DNA from: Pseudomonadota bacterium
GTDB taxonomy: Bacteria; Pseudomonadota; Gammaproteobacteria; Xanthomonadales; Xanthomonadaceae
Direction of reading: 5' to 3'
Assembly (NCBI GenBank): GCA_023386795.1
Contig: JAEWJB010000188.1
Span: forward strand, 62,001-126,000
Length of the DNA stretch: 64,000 nucleotides
Positions 53,250 through 61,022 of this stretch are shown here, one piece after another. A program made the translations under genes and the position numbers. The number at the start of each line of letters is the position of its first letter. The stretch's first letter is position 1. The notes under the pieces were generated by a model. It did no database searches and was not told where the DNA came from. It saw only the letters and a list, made by a program, of their open reading frames with translations.

Positions 53250-55421
53250 TCAGTGATGGCCGGGGGCAAAGGGGAATTTCAGCGACTGGTAGTACGACAG
53301 CGGATGCGGCGGCGCGGCCTCACCGGCGGGCAGCGGCAGGCCGTTGATCGATTGCCAGTAGGCGATGCTGGCATCGCGCCACCATTGCGCCTCCTGCTGC
53401 TGGATCGCCAGGAAGCTGGCGACCTGCTGGTAGCGCATCGCATCGACGTAGGGCGACAGGCCGGCCCAGGTGGCGCGCATTCCCGCCACGTCGTCCACGC
53501 CACGCGCGTAATGCCACACCAGCTCGTCCCACAACGTGCGGCCGGAAGCCATGCGGTAGTCCCAGGGCACATGGTGGAACCACAGCAGGTCACGCTCGGG
53601 TACCCGCGAAAGGTCATCGAACTGTTGCGCCAGCACCGGTGCGTACTGCGCCACCGCGTTGCTACCGCTGCTGCCGCGCTCGAAACCGATGCCCTGGCGG
53701 TCGGCGCGGTGGTAGTACACCGGGTCCCAGTCCGGCCGCTCGCTGCCGGCATCCCAGGGCGCCGGCCCGTAATGGTGGCCCCGCCCCATCAGGTGGTGCA
53801 GGCCGAGTGGGGTCATGTAGTCCACCACCGCCTCGCGCGAGGTCATCATCATCCGCACCACCGGCTGCACGAACGCAGGGTCGTTGCTGAAGGTCATGCG
53901 CACCCAGTCTTCGGCGATGCTGCGTGCCGATTGCCGCGGATTCCACGCCAGGCGACCGAACGCATACCAGTTGGCCTGGTCGAAGACCGAGCCGGACCAG
54001 TTGCGGTCGCTGCCGATATTGGCAACGCCGGCCATGCCGCTCAGCGCATGCCCCTGCCCTTCGACGACCTGCGCCACCGTGTGCCCGCGGGCGGGGCGAT
54101 GCGTGTCGGACTTCAACGTCTCCTCGTACAGGGCACCGAGGTAGACCAGATGGGTGGCAAAACCGAGGTACTCCTTGGTGATCTGGAACTCCATCATCAA
54201 TGGCGTGTTCGGCATCGCGCCGAACAGCGGATGGAACGGCTCGCGTGGCTGGAAGTCGATCGCGCCGTTCTTGACCTGCAACAACACGTTGTCGCGGAAC
54301 TTGCCGTCCAGCGGCACGAATTCGCTGTAGGCCTGCTTGGCGCGGTCGTCCGGCTGCTCGTGCGAGTACACGAAGGCGCGCCACATCACCACACCGCCAT
54401 GCGGCCGCAGTGCGTCGGCGAGCATGTTGGCCCCATCGGCGTGCGTGCGGCCGTAATCCTGCGGTCCGGGTTGTCCCTCCGAGTTCGCCTTGACCAGGAA
54501 GCCGCCGAAGTCGGGAATGAGTCGATAGATCTCGTCAGCCTTGTCCGCCCACCAGCGGCGCACCTGCGGGTCGAGCGGGTCGGCGGACGCCAGGCCGCCG
54601 ATCTCGACCGGCGCGCTGAAGCGGGCACTGAGGTACACACGGATCCCCCAGGGCCGCATCACCCCGGCCAGCGCGGCCGCCTTCTCCAGATAAGCCGGCG
54701 TCAGGCTCTGGGCACTGGCATTGACGTTGTTGAGCACCGTGCCGTTGAGCCCCAGCGAGGCGTTGGCGCGGGCGTAATCGGTGTAGCGCGGGTCCAGCCA
54801 GCCCGGCAGCTTGTGCCAGTCCCAGATCGATTCACCCGCGTAGCCGCGCTCCACGCTGCGGTCCAGGTTGTCCCAATGGTCGAGCATGCGAAGCTTGAGC
54901 CGTGGCTGCTCGCGCACGTCGACCGCATCCAGGTCCTGTCCGGTCTGCAACAGCCGCAGCAGGTGGAAAACGCCGTACAGCGCGCCGATATCGCTGCGGG
55001 CGGCGACCACCGTCAGTTGCCGTCCCGCGTAACCTGCGCGGCGGATCAGGTAGCCCTCTTCGCCCAGCCCCTCCAGCGGCAGATGCAGCTGTGCGATGCG
55101 CGGCGACGAATCCGGCGTGCCCACCACCAGGCCGGCGCCCTCCCCCGTGCCCGCCTCGCGCGGCGCCTGGCCCAGCAGGCCCGACAGACCGCGCAGCAGT
55201 TCCCCGCGGGCAGCGCGCTGAACCTCGTTCTGTTGCGGCGCGCTCACCGCTTGCAGCTGCGCCTGCACGGACTGGACCTGCGCCGGCGGCAGCGGCATGT
55301 AGCGCATCCAAAGCGCGTAGCCGTCCTCGGCAAGGGCCTTGCCGGTGGCCAGCAGACCCAGGACGAGCGCGAACGCGCACGAAAGCCAGCGCGTCATCGC
55401 AGGCGGCGAGGAACCGGGCAT
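53250..55421 (-). CDS. agu67A: Alpha-glucuronidase, GH67
   Basis: 723 residues from ATG 55421; AGGAAGG lies 5 bases upstream. The N-terminus MPGSSPPAMTRWLSCAFALV ... GKALA is a signal peptide. GH67 enzymes cleave the alpha-1,2-linked (4-O-methyl)glucuronic acid from the non-reducing end of aldouronic acids released by GH10 xylanase. The conserved acids are visible in ANSEGQPGPQ (Glu315), IDFQPREP (Asp389) and EFQITKEYLG; the length equals the family norm. It is the first gene of the operon, followed by the acetylesterase, GH43 and GH3, and is transcribed divergently from the LacI-type regulator, with a xyl-box-like site in the 100-bp gap. Confidence 0.92.
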   Translation of the reverse strand: MPGSSPPAMTRWLSCAFALVLGLLATGKALAEDGYALWMRYMPLPPAQVQSVQAQLQAVSAPQQNEVQRAARGELLRGLSGLLGQAPREAGTGEGAGLVVGTPDSSPRIAQLHLPLEGLGEEGYLIRRAGYAGRQLTVVAARSDIGALYGVFHLLRLLQTGQDLDAVDVREQPRLKLRMLDHWDNLDRSVERGYAGESIWDWHKLPGWLDPRYTDYARANASLGLNGTVLNNVNASAQSLTPAYLEKAAALAGVMRPWGIRVYLSARFSAPVEIGGLASADPLDPQVRRWWADKADEIYRLIPDFGGFLVKANSEGQPGPQDYGRTHADGANMLADALRPHGGVVMWRAFVYSHEQPDDRAKQAYSEFVPLDGKFRDNVLLQVKNGAIDFQPREPFHPLFGAMPNTPLMMEFQITKEYLGFATHLVYLGALYEETLKSDTHRPARGHTVAQVVEGQGHALSGMAGVANIGSDRNWSGSVFDQANWYAFGRLAWNPRQSARSIAEDWVRMTFSNDPAFVQPVVRMMMTSREAVVDYMTPLGLHHLMGRGHHYGPAPWDAGSERPDWDPVYYHRADRQGIGFERGSSGSNAVAQYAPVLAQQFDDLSRVPERDLLWFHHVPWDYRMASGRTLWDELVWHYARGVDDVAGMRATWAGLSPYVDAMRYQQVASFLAIQQQEAQWWRDASIAYWQSINGLPLPAGEAAPPHPLSYYQSLKFPFAPGHH

Positions 55422-55473
55422 CAATGCCTTCCTGCCGCTGGAAAGCACTGTTGCCCCCGTCGCCCGGCGCCGC

Positions 55474-55487
55474 GGTTATCGCTACCA
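55474..55487. promoter_or_regulatory. Imperfect xyl-box-like operator between agu67A and the regulator
   Basis: GGTTATCGCTACCA; its complement TGGTAGCGATAACC matches TGGTAGCGCTAACA at 12 of 14 positions (consensus from memory) and resembles the other three sites. It lies in the ~100-bp divergent promoter, so the regulator can control the agu67A operon and possibly itself. An ATG in the site (55487) is a less likely start for the regulator. Confidence 0.65.
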
Positions 55488-55522
55488 TGCCGTGGAACCA
55501 TGCGACGCCGAAGGGGCGAGGC

Positions 55523-56566
55523 TTGAGCAAGGACACCAGATCGATCCGCCGCAAGGGGCAGGCCACGACCATCGACGACGTGGCCGCCTTGGCGAAGGTC
55601 TCGCCGATGACCGTCTCGCGCGTCGTCAACGGCAAGAGCAACGTGCGCGAAGACACCCGCGAGCGGGTCATGCGCGCGGTCGACAAACTGGGCTACACGC
55701 CCAACCTCGCCGCCAGCGCCCTGGCCGCCGCGCAGAACACCCGCCTGGCGCTGGTTTATACCAGCCCGTCCGGTGCCTACCTGCGCGACCTGCTGGTCGG
55801 CGTGCTGCATGCCGCCTCGCACACCGCGGTGCAGCTGGTGATCCATTACTGGGAAGATTTCGACGCCGACGCCGAGCGCAAGGCCGCGCGGCGCCTGGCC
55901 AAGGGCGTGTCGGGCGTGATCCTGCCTCCCCCGCTGTGCGACTCGGAGGCCGCGGTGCAGGAATTCGTGCGCGCCAAGGTGCCGGTGGTGGCGATTGCCT
56001 CGGACCGCTTCAAGGACCGCATTTCCTGCGTGCGCATCGATGATTTTTCCGCCGCGCGCGAGATCACCGAGCACCTGATCGCCCAGGGCCATCGGCGCAT
56101 CGGCTACATCAAGGGGCGCGGCGACATGGCGGCCAGCGAGGGCCGCTTCGAAGGTTTCCGTGCCGCACTTCAGGCCGCCGGCCTGCCGCTGGACCGCCAC
56201 CTGGTGCACGACGGCGATTACACCTACCGCTCCGGCCTGCTGGCCGCCGAGAAGCTGCTGGCCCGCAAGCATCCACCCACCGCGGTGTTCGGAAGCAACG
56301 ACGACATGGCCGCGGCCGTGGTCTCGGTGGCGCACCGACGCGGGCTGGACGTGCCGCGCGACCTGTCGGTGGTGGGCTTCGACGACAGTACCTCGGCCAC
56401 CACGGTGTGGCCGGAGCTGACCACGATCCGCCAGCCCATCGGCACCATGGCCGATGCCGCCGTGGACCTGCTGCTGCGCTGCATCCGCAATGGCGAAGGC
56501 AACGCCGACGAAGTGTTCGCACACGCGCTGGTCAAGCGCGAGTCGGTCGCCCCGCCGGCCGGCTGA
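55523..56566 (+). CDS. xylR: LacI-family regulator of xylan genes (XylR-like)
   Basis: 347 residues from TTG 55523, which follows GGGGCGAGG; ATG 55487 in the same frame would give 359 residues but has no RBS and lies inside the operator. The HTH is TIDDVAALAKVSPMTVSRVV with the hinge helix NLAASALAAAQ; the periplasmic-binding-like core (LALVYTSPSGAYLRDLLVGV, VVGFDDSTSATTVWPELTTI) senses a sugar, probably xylose or a xylo-oligosaccharide. It is divergent from the GH67-acetylesterase-GH43-GH3 operon. Sites with the TAGCGCTA core lie on both sides of the gene and in locus 1, making it the obvious common regulator. Binding is inferred, not shown. Confidence 0.88.
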   Translation: MSKDTRSIRRKGQATTIDDVAALAKVSPMTVSRVVNGKSNVREDTRERVMRAVDKLGYTPNLAASALAAAQNTRLALVYTSPSGAYLRDLLVGVLHAASHTAVQLVIHYWEDFDADAERKAARRLAKGVSGVILPPPLCDSEAAVQEFVRAKVPVVAIASDRFKDRISCVRIDDFSAAREITEHLIAQGHRRIGYIKGRGDMAASEGRFEGFRAALQAAGLPLDRHLVHDGDYTYRSGLLAAEKLLARKHPPTAVFGSNDDMAAAVVSVAHRRGLDVPRDLSVVGFDDSTSATTVWPELTTIRQPIGTMADAAVDLLLRCIRNGEGNADEVFAHALVKRESVAPPAG

Positions 56567-56685
56567 GCAAGCGGGCGCCGGGCGGCGATGTGCGCGCCGC
56601 GTCCTGCAATCGGTGTGACGTGCCCGCTGCACCACCCTTTCGCCTCCTGGAAAGCCAGCCCGTGTTGCATCGCGCCTGTCGCCAC

Positions 56686-56701
56686 ATGGTAGCGCTACCA
56701 T
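56686..56701. promoter_or_regulatory. Orphan xyl-box-like operator, perfect palindrome
   Basis: ATGGTAGCGCTACCAT, perfect 16-bp palindrome, the most symmetric of the four sites. It lies 120 bp downstream of the regulator stop. A CATAAT hexamer (56699-56704) overlaps its right end, but no -35 at a normal distance and no gene follow it. Confidence 0.7.
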
Positions 56702-56711
56702 AATGTCGACC

Positions 56712-56734
56712 AAAAAAAGCAGCGGGCGCGCTGC
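56712..56734 (-). terminator. Intrinsic terminator, minus strand
   Basis: On the minus strand, GCAGCG-CGCC-CGCTGC is followed immediately by seven T. It is about 190 bases after the kinase stop, so it would end read-through from the LacI-MFS-kinase operon. Confidence 0.6.
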
Positions 56735-56872
56735 ATGCTCTTGGTAGGCGCGACGCACGCGATGGACGCGCCGCGCGAGGGCCTACTGTAGACAAGAACG
56801 GCGCCAATGCCATGCTGCAGCGCGCAACACGGCAGCGGCGTGCCGATTTCGCTGTTACGCCGCCACACGAAG

Positions 56873-56894
56873 ACGGCGCGCCGAAGCGCGCCGT
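56873..56894 (-). terminator. 9-bp hairpin with UUCG loop after the kinase gene
   Basis: ACGGCGCGC-TTCG-GCGCGCCGT on the minus strand, 32 bases after the stop of the kinase. The C(UUCG)G tetraloop makes it very stable; the T-run is absent, so it may protect the mRNA end or work as a weak terminator. Confidence 0.55.
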
Positions 56895-56925
56895 TGCGGG
56901 AATGCGGATATGTGATGTTGCCGGC

Positions 56926-57930
56926 TCAGGAAGCGAGGGCGTAGGGATCACGAAGCAGCTGCTGGACTTCCTCGGCGGTCGGCATCGCGGCGAAGGCACC
57001 ATGGCGGGTGACCGCCAGCGCACCGACTGCTGCGCCGTAACGCACGGCCTCTTCTATCGCCGCGCGATCTTTGACGAACGCGGCAAAGCCGGCGCCGTGT
57101 CCGCCACGCTCGCCGATGCGCACCAGCAGGCCGCCGACAAAGGCGTCGCCGGCGGCGGTGGTATCCCGCACCGACACTTCGAATCCGGGCAACTCCCCTT
57201 GGTCGCTCGCGGTGTACCACCGCATCTGTCCGCCGCCATCGGTGACCACCAGCAGGCGCGTGCGGGCGGTGAAGAGACGTTCGCGCACGAGCCGCGCACC
57301 GTCATGGCCACCGCCGAGGGGCGCGGCAAGGTACTCGAGTTCTTCGCGCGAAAGCTTGACCAGGTCGGCCAGGGCCAGTGCATCCCACAATGTCGGCAGC
57401 GGGTCCTCCCCCTCCGGCCACAACGCCGGGCGCAGGTTAAGGTCCAGGCTTACCAGCGCACCGGCGGTCGCGGCGCGGCGCATGCCGGCCCGCGTGGCCT
57501 CGGCGATGGCCGGTTCGGTCATGCTGTTGGAGCACACATGGAAAGCACCGGTGCCCTGGAAGCAGGCGTCGACGAAATCCGCCTCGCGAAACAGCAGATC
57601 CGCTGACGGCGGGCGATAGAAACTGAAGCTGCGTTCGCCGCGCGCGTCCAGCGCGACGAACGCCAGCGCGGTCTTGGCCGCGTCCGTGCGCACGATGGCA
57701 TCCGTCGCCACGCCCGCCTGCACGAAACTCTCGTGCAGGAAGTCGCCGAACATGTCCTGGCCGAGCATGCCGGCAAAGTGACTGTCCGCGCCCAGGCGCG
57801 CGACCGCCACCGCCACGTTCGCCGGCGCGCCGCCGGCGAACTGCAGGAACGCGCGCGGCGCCTGCGGGTGGGTGGGCGGCGCGGCGAGCATGTCGATCAA
57901 TGCCTCGCCGAAACACACGATCTTCGACAC
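56926..57930 (-). CDS. PfkB-family fructokinase-like carbohydrate kinase
   Basis: 334 residues from GTG 57930, three bases after the MFS stop. PfkB/ribokinase fold: N-terminal GEALIDMLAAP, the GG hinge in LQFAGGAPANVAVAVARLGA, and the C-terminal phosphotransfer motif DTTAAGDAFVGGLL (catalytic Asp in AAGD). This pattern fits fructokinases, which phosphorylate fructose at C6 with ATP. It is the last gene of the LacI-MFS-kinase operon. The sugar is inferred from the family and transporter; mannose or another hexose is possible. Confidence 0.85.
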   Translation of the reverse strand: MSKIVCFGEALIDMLAAPPTHPQAPRAFLQFAGGAPANVAVAVARLGADSHFAGMLGQDMFGDFLHESFVQAGVATDAIVRTDAAKTALAFVALDARGERSFSFYRPPSADLLFREADFVDACFQGTGAFHVCSNSMTEPAIAEATRAGMRRAATAGALVSLDLNLRPALWPEGEDPLPTLWDALALADLVKLSREELEYLAAPLGGGHDGARLVRERLFTARTRLLVVTDGGGQMRWYTASDQGELPGFEVSVRDTTAAGDAFVGGLLVRIGERGGHGAGFAAFVKDRAAIEEAVRYGAAVGALAVTRHGAFAAMPTAEEVQQLLRDPYALAS

Positions 57931-57933
57931 GAT

Positions 57934-59265
57934 TCAGGCGCTCTCGACCACCGAGGCATTCTTGTCCTGCGCCGGCAACCGGCTGCCAGACAGGCCGAAG
58001 AACACGATGTACCCGTAGCACAGCAGCGGCAGCACGAAGGACGGCTGCAGGCCGATGCGGTCAGCCAGCGCACCCTGCAGGAACGGTACCAGCGCGCCAC
58101 CGACGATGGCCATGATCAGCAGGCTCGACGCCTTGTTGGTCAGCGGCCCGAGGCGCTCGATGCTCAGCGCGAAGATGGTCGGGAACATGATCGAGTTGAA
58201 CAGGCCGATCGACACCAGGCTGTACATCGCCAGCGCGCCGCTGGTGCCCATGCTGGTCGCCAGCAGCAGCATGTTGACGCCGGCGAAGGCCGCCAGCAGC
58301 TTGTTCGGCGAGAGCTTGGCCAGCAGCACGGAGCCGGCGAAACGACCGATCATCGCCAGCATCCAGTACAGGCCCAGGTAGTGCGCCGCCTGCTGCTCGG
58401 TGATGCCGCCGATCTTCGGCAGCGAGAAGTAGTTGACCATCAGCGAGCCGATCGCCACTTCCGCACCGACGTAGAAGAAGATCGCGCCCACGCCGAAGAA
58501 CACGTGGCGATGGCGCAGCGCCTGGCCGAGGGTGTGCTTCTGCTGGTCGGCCTGCTCGGTGGTGCTGGCCAGCGCCGGCAGGCGAAACAGGTAGACGACC
58601 ACGGCGAGCACGAACAGCACCACCGCCAGCAACAGGTACGGGCCCTGCACCGAGTGAGCTTCCTGCGCACGATAGGCGGCCTGCTCGGCCGGCGCGAGCG
58701 CGGCGAGCTGGTCCGAGCTCAGCACGGTGTTGGACAGGATCAGCAGGCCCCCGAAGAACGGCGCCAGCGTGGTGCCGAGCGAGTTCAGCGCCTGGGCCAG
58801 CGTAAGGCGGCTGGAGCTGGTGCTTTCCGGCCCGAGCAGCGCCACGTACGGATTGGCCGCCACCTGCAGCACGGTGATGCCGCTGGCCAGCACGAACAGC
58901 GCGGCGAGGAACGCCTCATACACGCGCAGCGAGGCCGCCGGCCAGAAGCCCAGCGCGCCGATGCCGGCGATGGCCAGGCCGGCGACGATGCCCTTCTTGT
59001 AGCCCAGGTGCGCCACCAGCCGCCCCGCCGGCAGCGACATCAGGAAGTACGCGCCGAAGAAGGTGAACTGCACCAGCATCGCGCGGGTGTAGTTCAGCTC
59101 GAACACGCCTTTGAGGTGCGGGATGAGGATGTCGTTGAGGCAGGTCAGGAAGCCCCACATGAAGAAAATCGAAGTGACCACCGCCAGCGCGACGCCGCGG
59201 TTGACGGTGCCGGCCTCGACAGGCTGCGCAGCGCGTTGGGGAGGAAGTCCGGGAGAAATGGGCAT
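57934..59265 (-). CDS. FucP/GluP-family sugar:H+ symporter
   Basis: 443 residues from ATG 59265. The N-terminal TM1 block VTSIFFMWGFLTCLNDILIP is the FucP/GluP hallmark, followed by FFGAYFLMSLPAGRLVAHLG and the typical VLQVAANPYVALLGPE. About 12 hydrophobic segments. It imports a hexose (fucose, glucose, galactose or fructose in known members); with the fructokinase next to it, fructose or a similar sugar is likely. It starts 45 bases after the LacI regulator stop and ends three bases before the kinase start, so they form one operon. Confidence 0.88.
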   Translation of the reverse strand: MPISPGLPPQRAAQPVEAGTVNRGVALAVVTSIFFMWGFLTCLNDILIPHLKGVFELNYTRAMLVQFTFFGAYFLMSLPAGRLVAHLGYKKGIVAGLAIAGIGALGFWPAASLRVYEAFLAALFVLASGITVLQVAANPYVALLGPESTSSSRLTLAQALNSLGTTLAPFFGGLLILSNTVLSSDQLAALAPAEQAAYRAQEAHSVQGPYLLLAVVLFVLAVVVYLFRLPALASTTEQADQQKHTLGQALRHRHVFFGVGAIFFYVGAEVAIGSLMVNYFSLPKIGGITEQQAAHYLGLYWMLAMIGRFAGSVLLAKLSPNKLLAAFAGVNMLLLATSMGTSGALAMYSLVSIGLFNSIMFPTIFALSIERLGPLTNKASSLLIMAIVGGALVPFLQGALADRIGLQPSFVLPLLCYGYIVFFGLSGSRLPAQDKNASVVESA

Positions 59266-59310
59266 GGGTGGGCCTGGCGGTCGTTGAAGGGAAGGAAGTG
59301 GGGAAAGGGC

Positions 59311-60378
59311 TCAACCCGGCGGCTGCGCGGTGCTTTGGCGCACGCGTAGCTGGACCGGGGCGATGGTGCGGGTGACTGCCGCGTCGGGCGCGGCAATGCG
59401 GTGTAGCAGCAGCTGCGCGGCCTGGCGGCCGCGGGCGCGCGGATCGACCGCCAGCGTGGTCAGCGCCGGGGTGCTCAGGGCGGCCTCGGGAATGTCGTCG
59501 AAACCGGTAACGGAGAATTCGTGCCCCGGCCGCACGCCACGCGCGGCCAGGCCCAGCATCAGGCCCAGGGCAACGTTGTCGTTGTAGCAGACCGCCGCAG
59601 TCGGGTGCCCCGCGCCGGCGAACAACGCCTGCGTGGTGGCGGCTGCTTCCGGGCGGTTTGGCGCGCATTCGATCATCCGCGCCTCGCCCACCGGCAGCCC
59701 GGCGGCGGCCATCGCGGCCGCGTAGCCAGCGCGCCGCTGCTGGCAGGAGCTGGAATCGGCATGGCCACCGAAGAACGCGATGTCGCGGTGTCCCAGTTCG
59801 ATCAGGTGGGTCGTCGCCAGCCGCGCGCCGTGTGCGTTGTCCAGGGCGAGGAAATCCCAGGTCTGGTCGGCCGGCTCGCGATTGAACAGCAGCACGTTGC
59901 TCGCCGCGCCCATCACGCTGCGCAGCTGCGCCGCATCGCTGTGTTCGGCCGGCGAAAGGATCAACCCGGCCGGGGCGTGCTCCATCAGCGAGGCCAGCAC
60001 GGCCTGCTGCCGCTGCGGCGATTCGCCGGTGTTGCCGAGCAGGGTCACATAGCCCTGTTCGCCCAGCGCCTCGTCCACGCCTGCGGCGAACTCGGCGAAA
60101 AACGGGTTGGAGAGATCGTTGATGACCAACGCCACGATGCTGGAGGTGCGCCTGCGCAGGTTGGCCGCCGCCCGGTTGTAGACGTAGCGCTGGCGCTTGA
60201 GCTCGGCGTTCACCCGGGCACGGGTATCGGCATGGACCAGCGGGCTGCCGCGCAGCACGAGCGAGACGGTCGCGCGCGATACCCCCGCGGCGCGGGCAAT
60301 GTCGGTGACCGTGACCGCGCGGGCGCCACCGCCCGCGTTACCGGTCTTCCCGCCGTTGGTGTGTCCCCGCGTTGGCAT
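59311..60378 (-). CDS. LacI-family repressor of the sugar transporter-kinase operon
   Basis: 355 residues from ATG 60378 (MPTRGHTNGG); the frame is open up to ATG 60459, which would place the operator inside the gene. HTH VTVTDIARAAGVSRATVSLV, hinge YNRAAANLRRR, and the periplasmic-binding-like core VALVINDLSNPFFAEFAAGV ... FSVTGFDDIPEA. It is the first gene of the operon with the MFS and the kinase and likely represses it; a near-perfect palindrome, TTTGAATCGATCCAAA, lies 40 bp upstream. Its DNA site differs from the TAGCGCTA boxes, so it is a separate regulon. Confidence 0.88.
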   Translation of the reverse strand: MPTRGHTNGGKTGNAGGGARAVTVTDIARAAGVSRATVSLVLRGSPLVHADTRARVNAELKRQRYVYNRAAANLRRRTSSIVALVINDLSNPFFAEFAAGVDEALGEQGYVTLLGNTGESPQRQQAVLASLMEHAPAGLILSPAEHSDAAQLRSVMGAASNVLLFNREPADQTWDFLALDNAHGARLATTHLIELGHRDIAFFGGHADSSSCQQRRAGYAAAMAAAGLPVGEARMIECAPNRPEAAATTQALFAGAGHPTAAVCYNDNVALGLMLGLAARGVRPGHEFSVTGFDDIPEAALSTPALTTLAVDPRARGRQAAQLLLHRIAAPDAAVTRTIAPVQLRVRQSTAQPPG

Positions 60379-60418
60379 GCGCTTGTCGATCCTCCCCGGG
60401 GGGCCATCGGCGCCCGCA

Positions 60419-60434
60419 TTTGAATCGATCCAAA
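60419..60434. promoter_or_regulatory. Likely operator of the second LacI regulator
   Basis: TTTGAATCGATCCAAA, a 16-bp palindrome with one mismatched pair and the central CG usual for LacI-family sites. It lies about 40 bp upstream of the regulator start, where an autoregulatory operator would be expected. Confidence 0.55.
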
Positions 60435-60606
60435 CGCGTACACGGAACTTGCCCGGCATTTCCTGACCGGACTAGAACATGCTCCACGGCCGTTTGGCAT
60501 GCCGCAATGCAGCATCCCGAATGGCAGCGCTGGTCATTTCCATCAAATCAGCGACTTACCGCGCCAGCGTGCCGGATCCCCGAAGGCGGCGCTGCGGCGC
60601 TTTGGC

Positions 60607-60945
60607 TCAGATGCGCGCGATCGCCCAGGTGATGATGCCGGTGGCCACCGTGCTCAGCAGCAGGCCGAACAGGAACAGCCCATCGGCAATGTGCTCCAGG
60701 GTGCGGTTGCGCCCTTTGCGCTTGGTGCGCATTGCCCAATACGCGCTCAGGCAGGCCCCCAGGTAGACCATCGCATTCACGCTGAGCAGGTCATCGGCCA
60801 GCGTGTCGATGTTGCGCATCACCACGATGACGTGCAGCACGCCGACGACGGTCATGCAGACGCCGAGCATGGCCGCGGAGGTGGCGAAGATATGGACGCA
60901 GATGTCCTCGTCCAGTTCGCTGCGATTTTGGTCCTGGCGCTTCAT
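60607..60945 (-). CDS. Small three-helix membrane protein, unknown function
   Basis: 112 residues from ATG 60945 (MKRQDQNRSELDEDICVHIF). After a hydrophilic, acidic start come three hydrophobic segments: SAAMLGVCMTVVGVLHVIVV, VYLGACLSAYWAM and LFLFGLLLSTVATGIITWAI. A basic KRKGRNR loop lies between the second and third. It has the look of small inner-membrane proteins of unknown function. The ORF extends upstream to 60972 without better evidence. It is 77 bases downstream of the sensor kinase stop on the same strand and 228 bases upstream of the LacI gene. Confidence 0.7.
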   Translation of the reverse strand: MKRQDQNRSELDEDICVHIFATSAAMLGVCMTVVGVLHVIVVMRNIDTLADDLLSVNAMVYLGACLSAYWAMRTKRKGRNRTLEHIADGLFLFGLLLSTVATGIITWAIARI

Positions 60946-61022
60946 CGGGAGATACCTGTGCGGGAGCGGCACGACACAGGACCACGGCGGCGGGCCGCGG
61001 TTCCCGTCAACCTGGCGAACGG

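Larger units (their letters stand above)
56567..56925. other. 359-bp convergent gap between the regulator and the kinase
   Basis: No credible gene. It contains a perfect palindromic operator (56686-56701) with no promoter-proximal gene on either strand, a minus-strand terminator (56712-56734), and a 9-bp stem hairpin with a UUCG-type loop on the minus strand (56873-56894). The remainder shows no structure that I can identify. Confidence 0.6.

Noticed and set aside
54902..55522. Long 5' extension of the LacI-type regulator to 54902.
   Set aside because: It overlaps the GH67 gene antisense and is Arg/Pro/Ala-rich; the family sequence begins after 55523 where a ribosome site lies.
56734..56790. 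A possible 18-codon peptide after the orphan operator.
   Set aside because: No ribosome binding site and no evidence of coding; too short to support.
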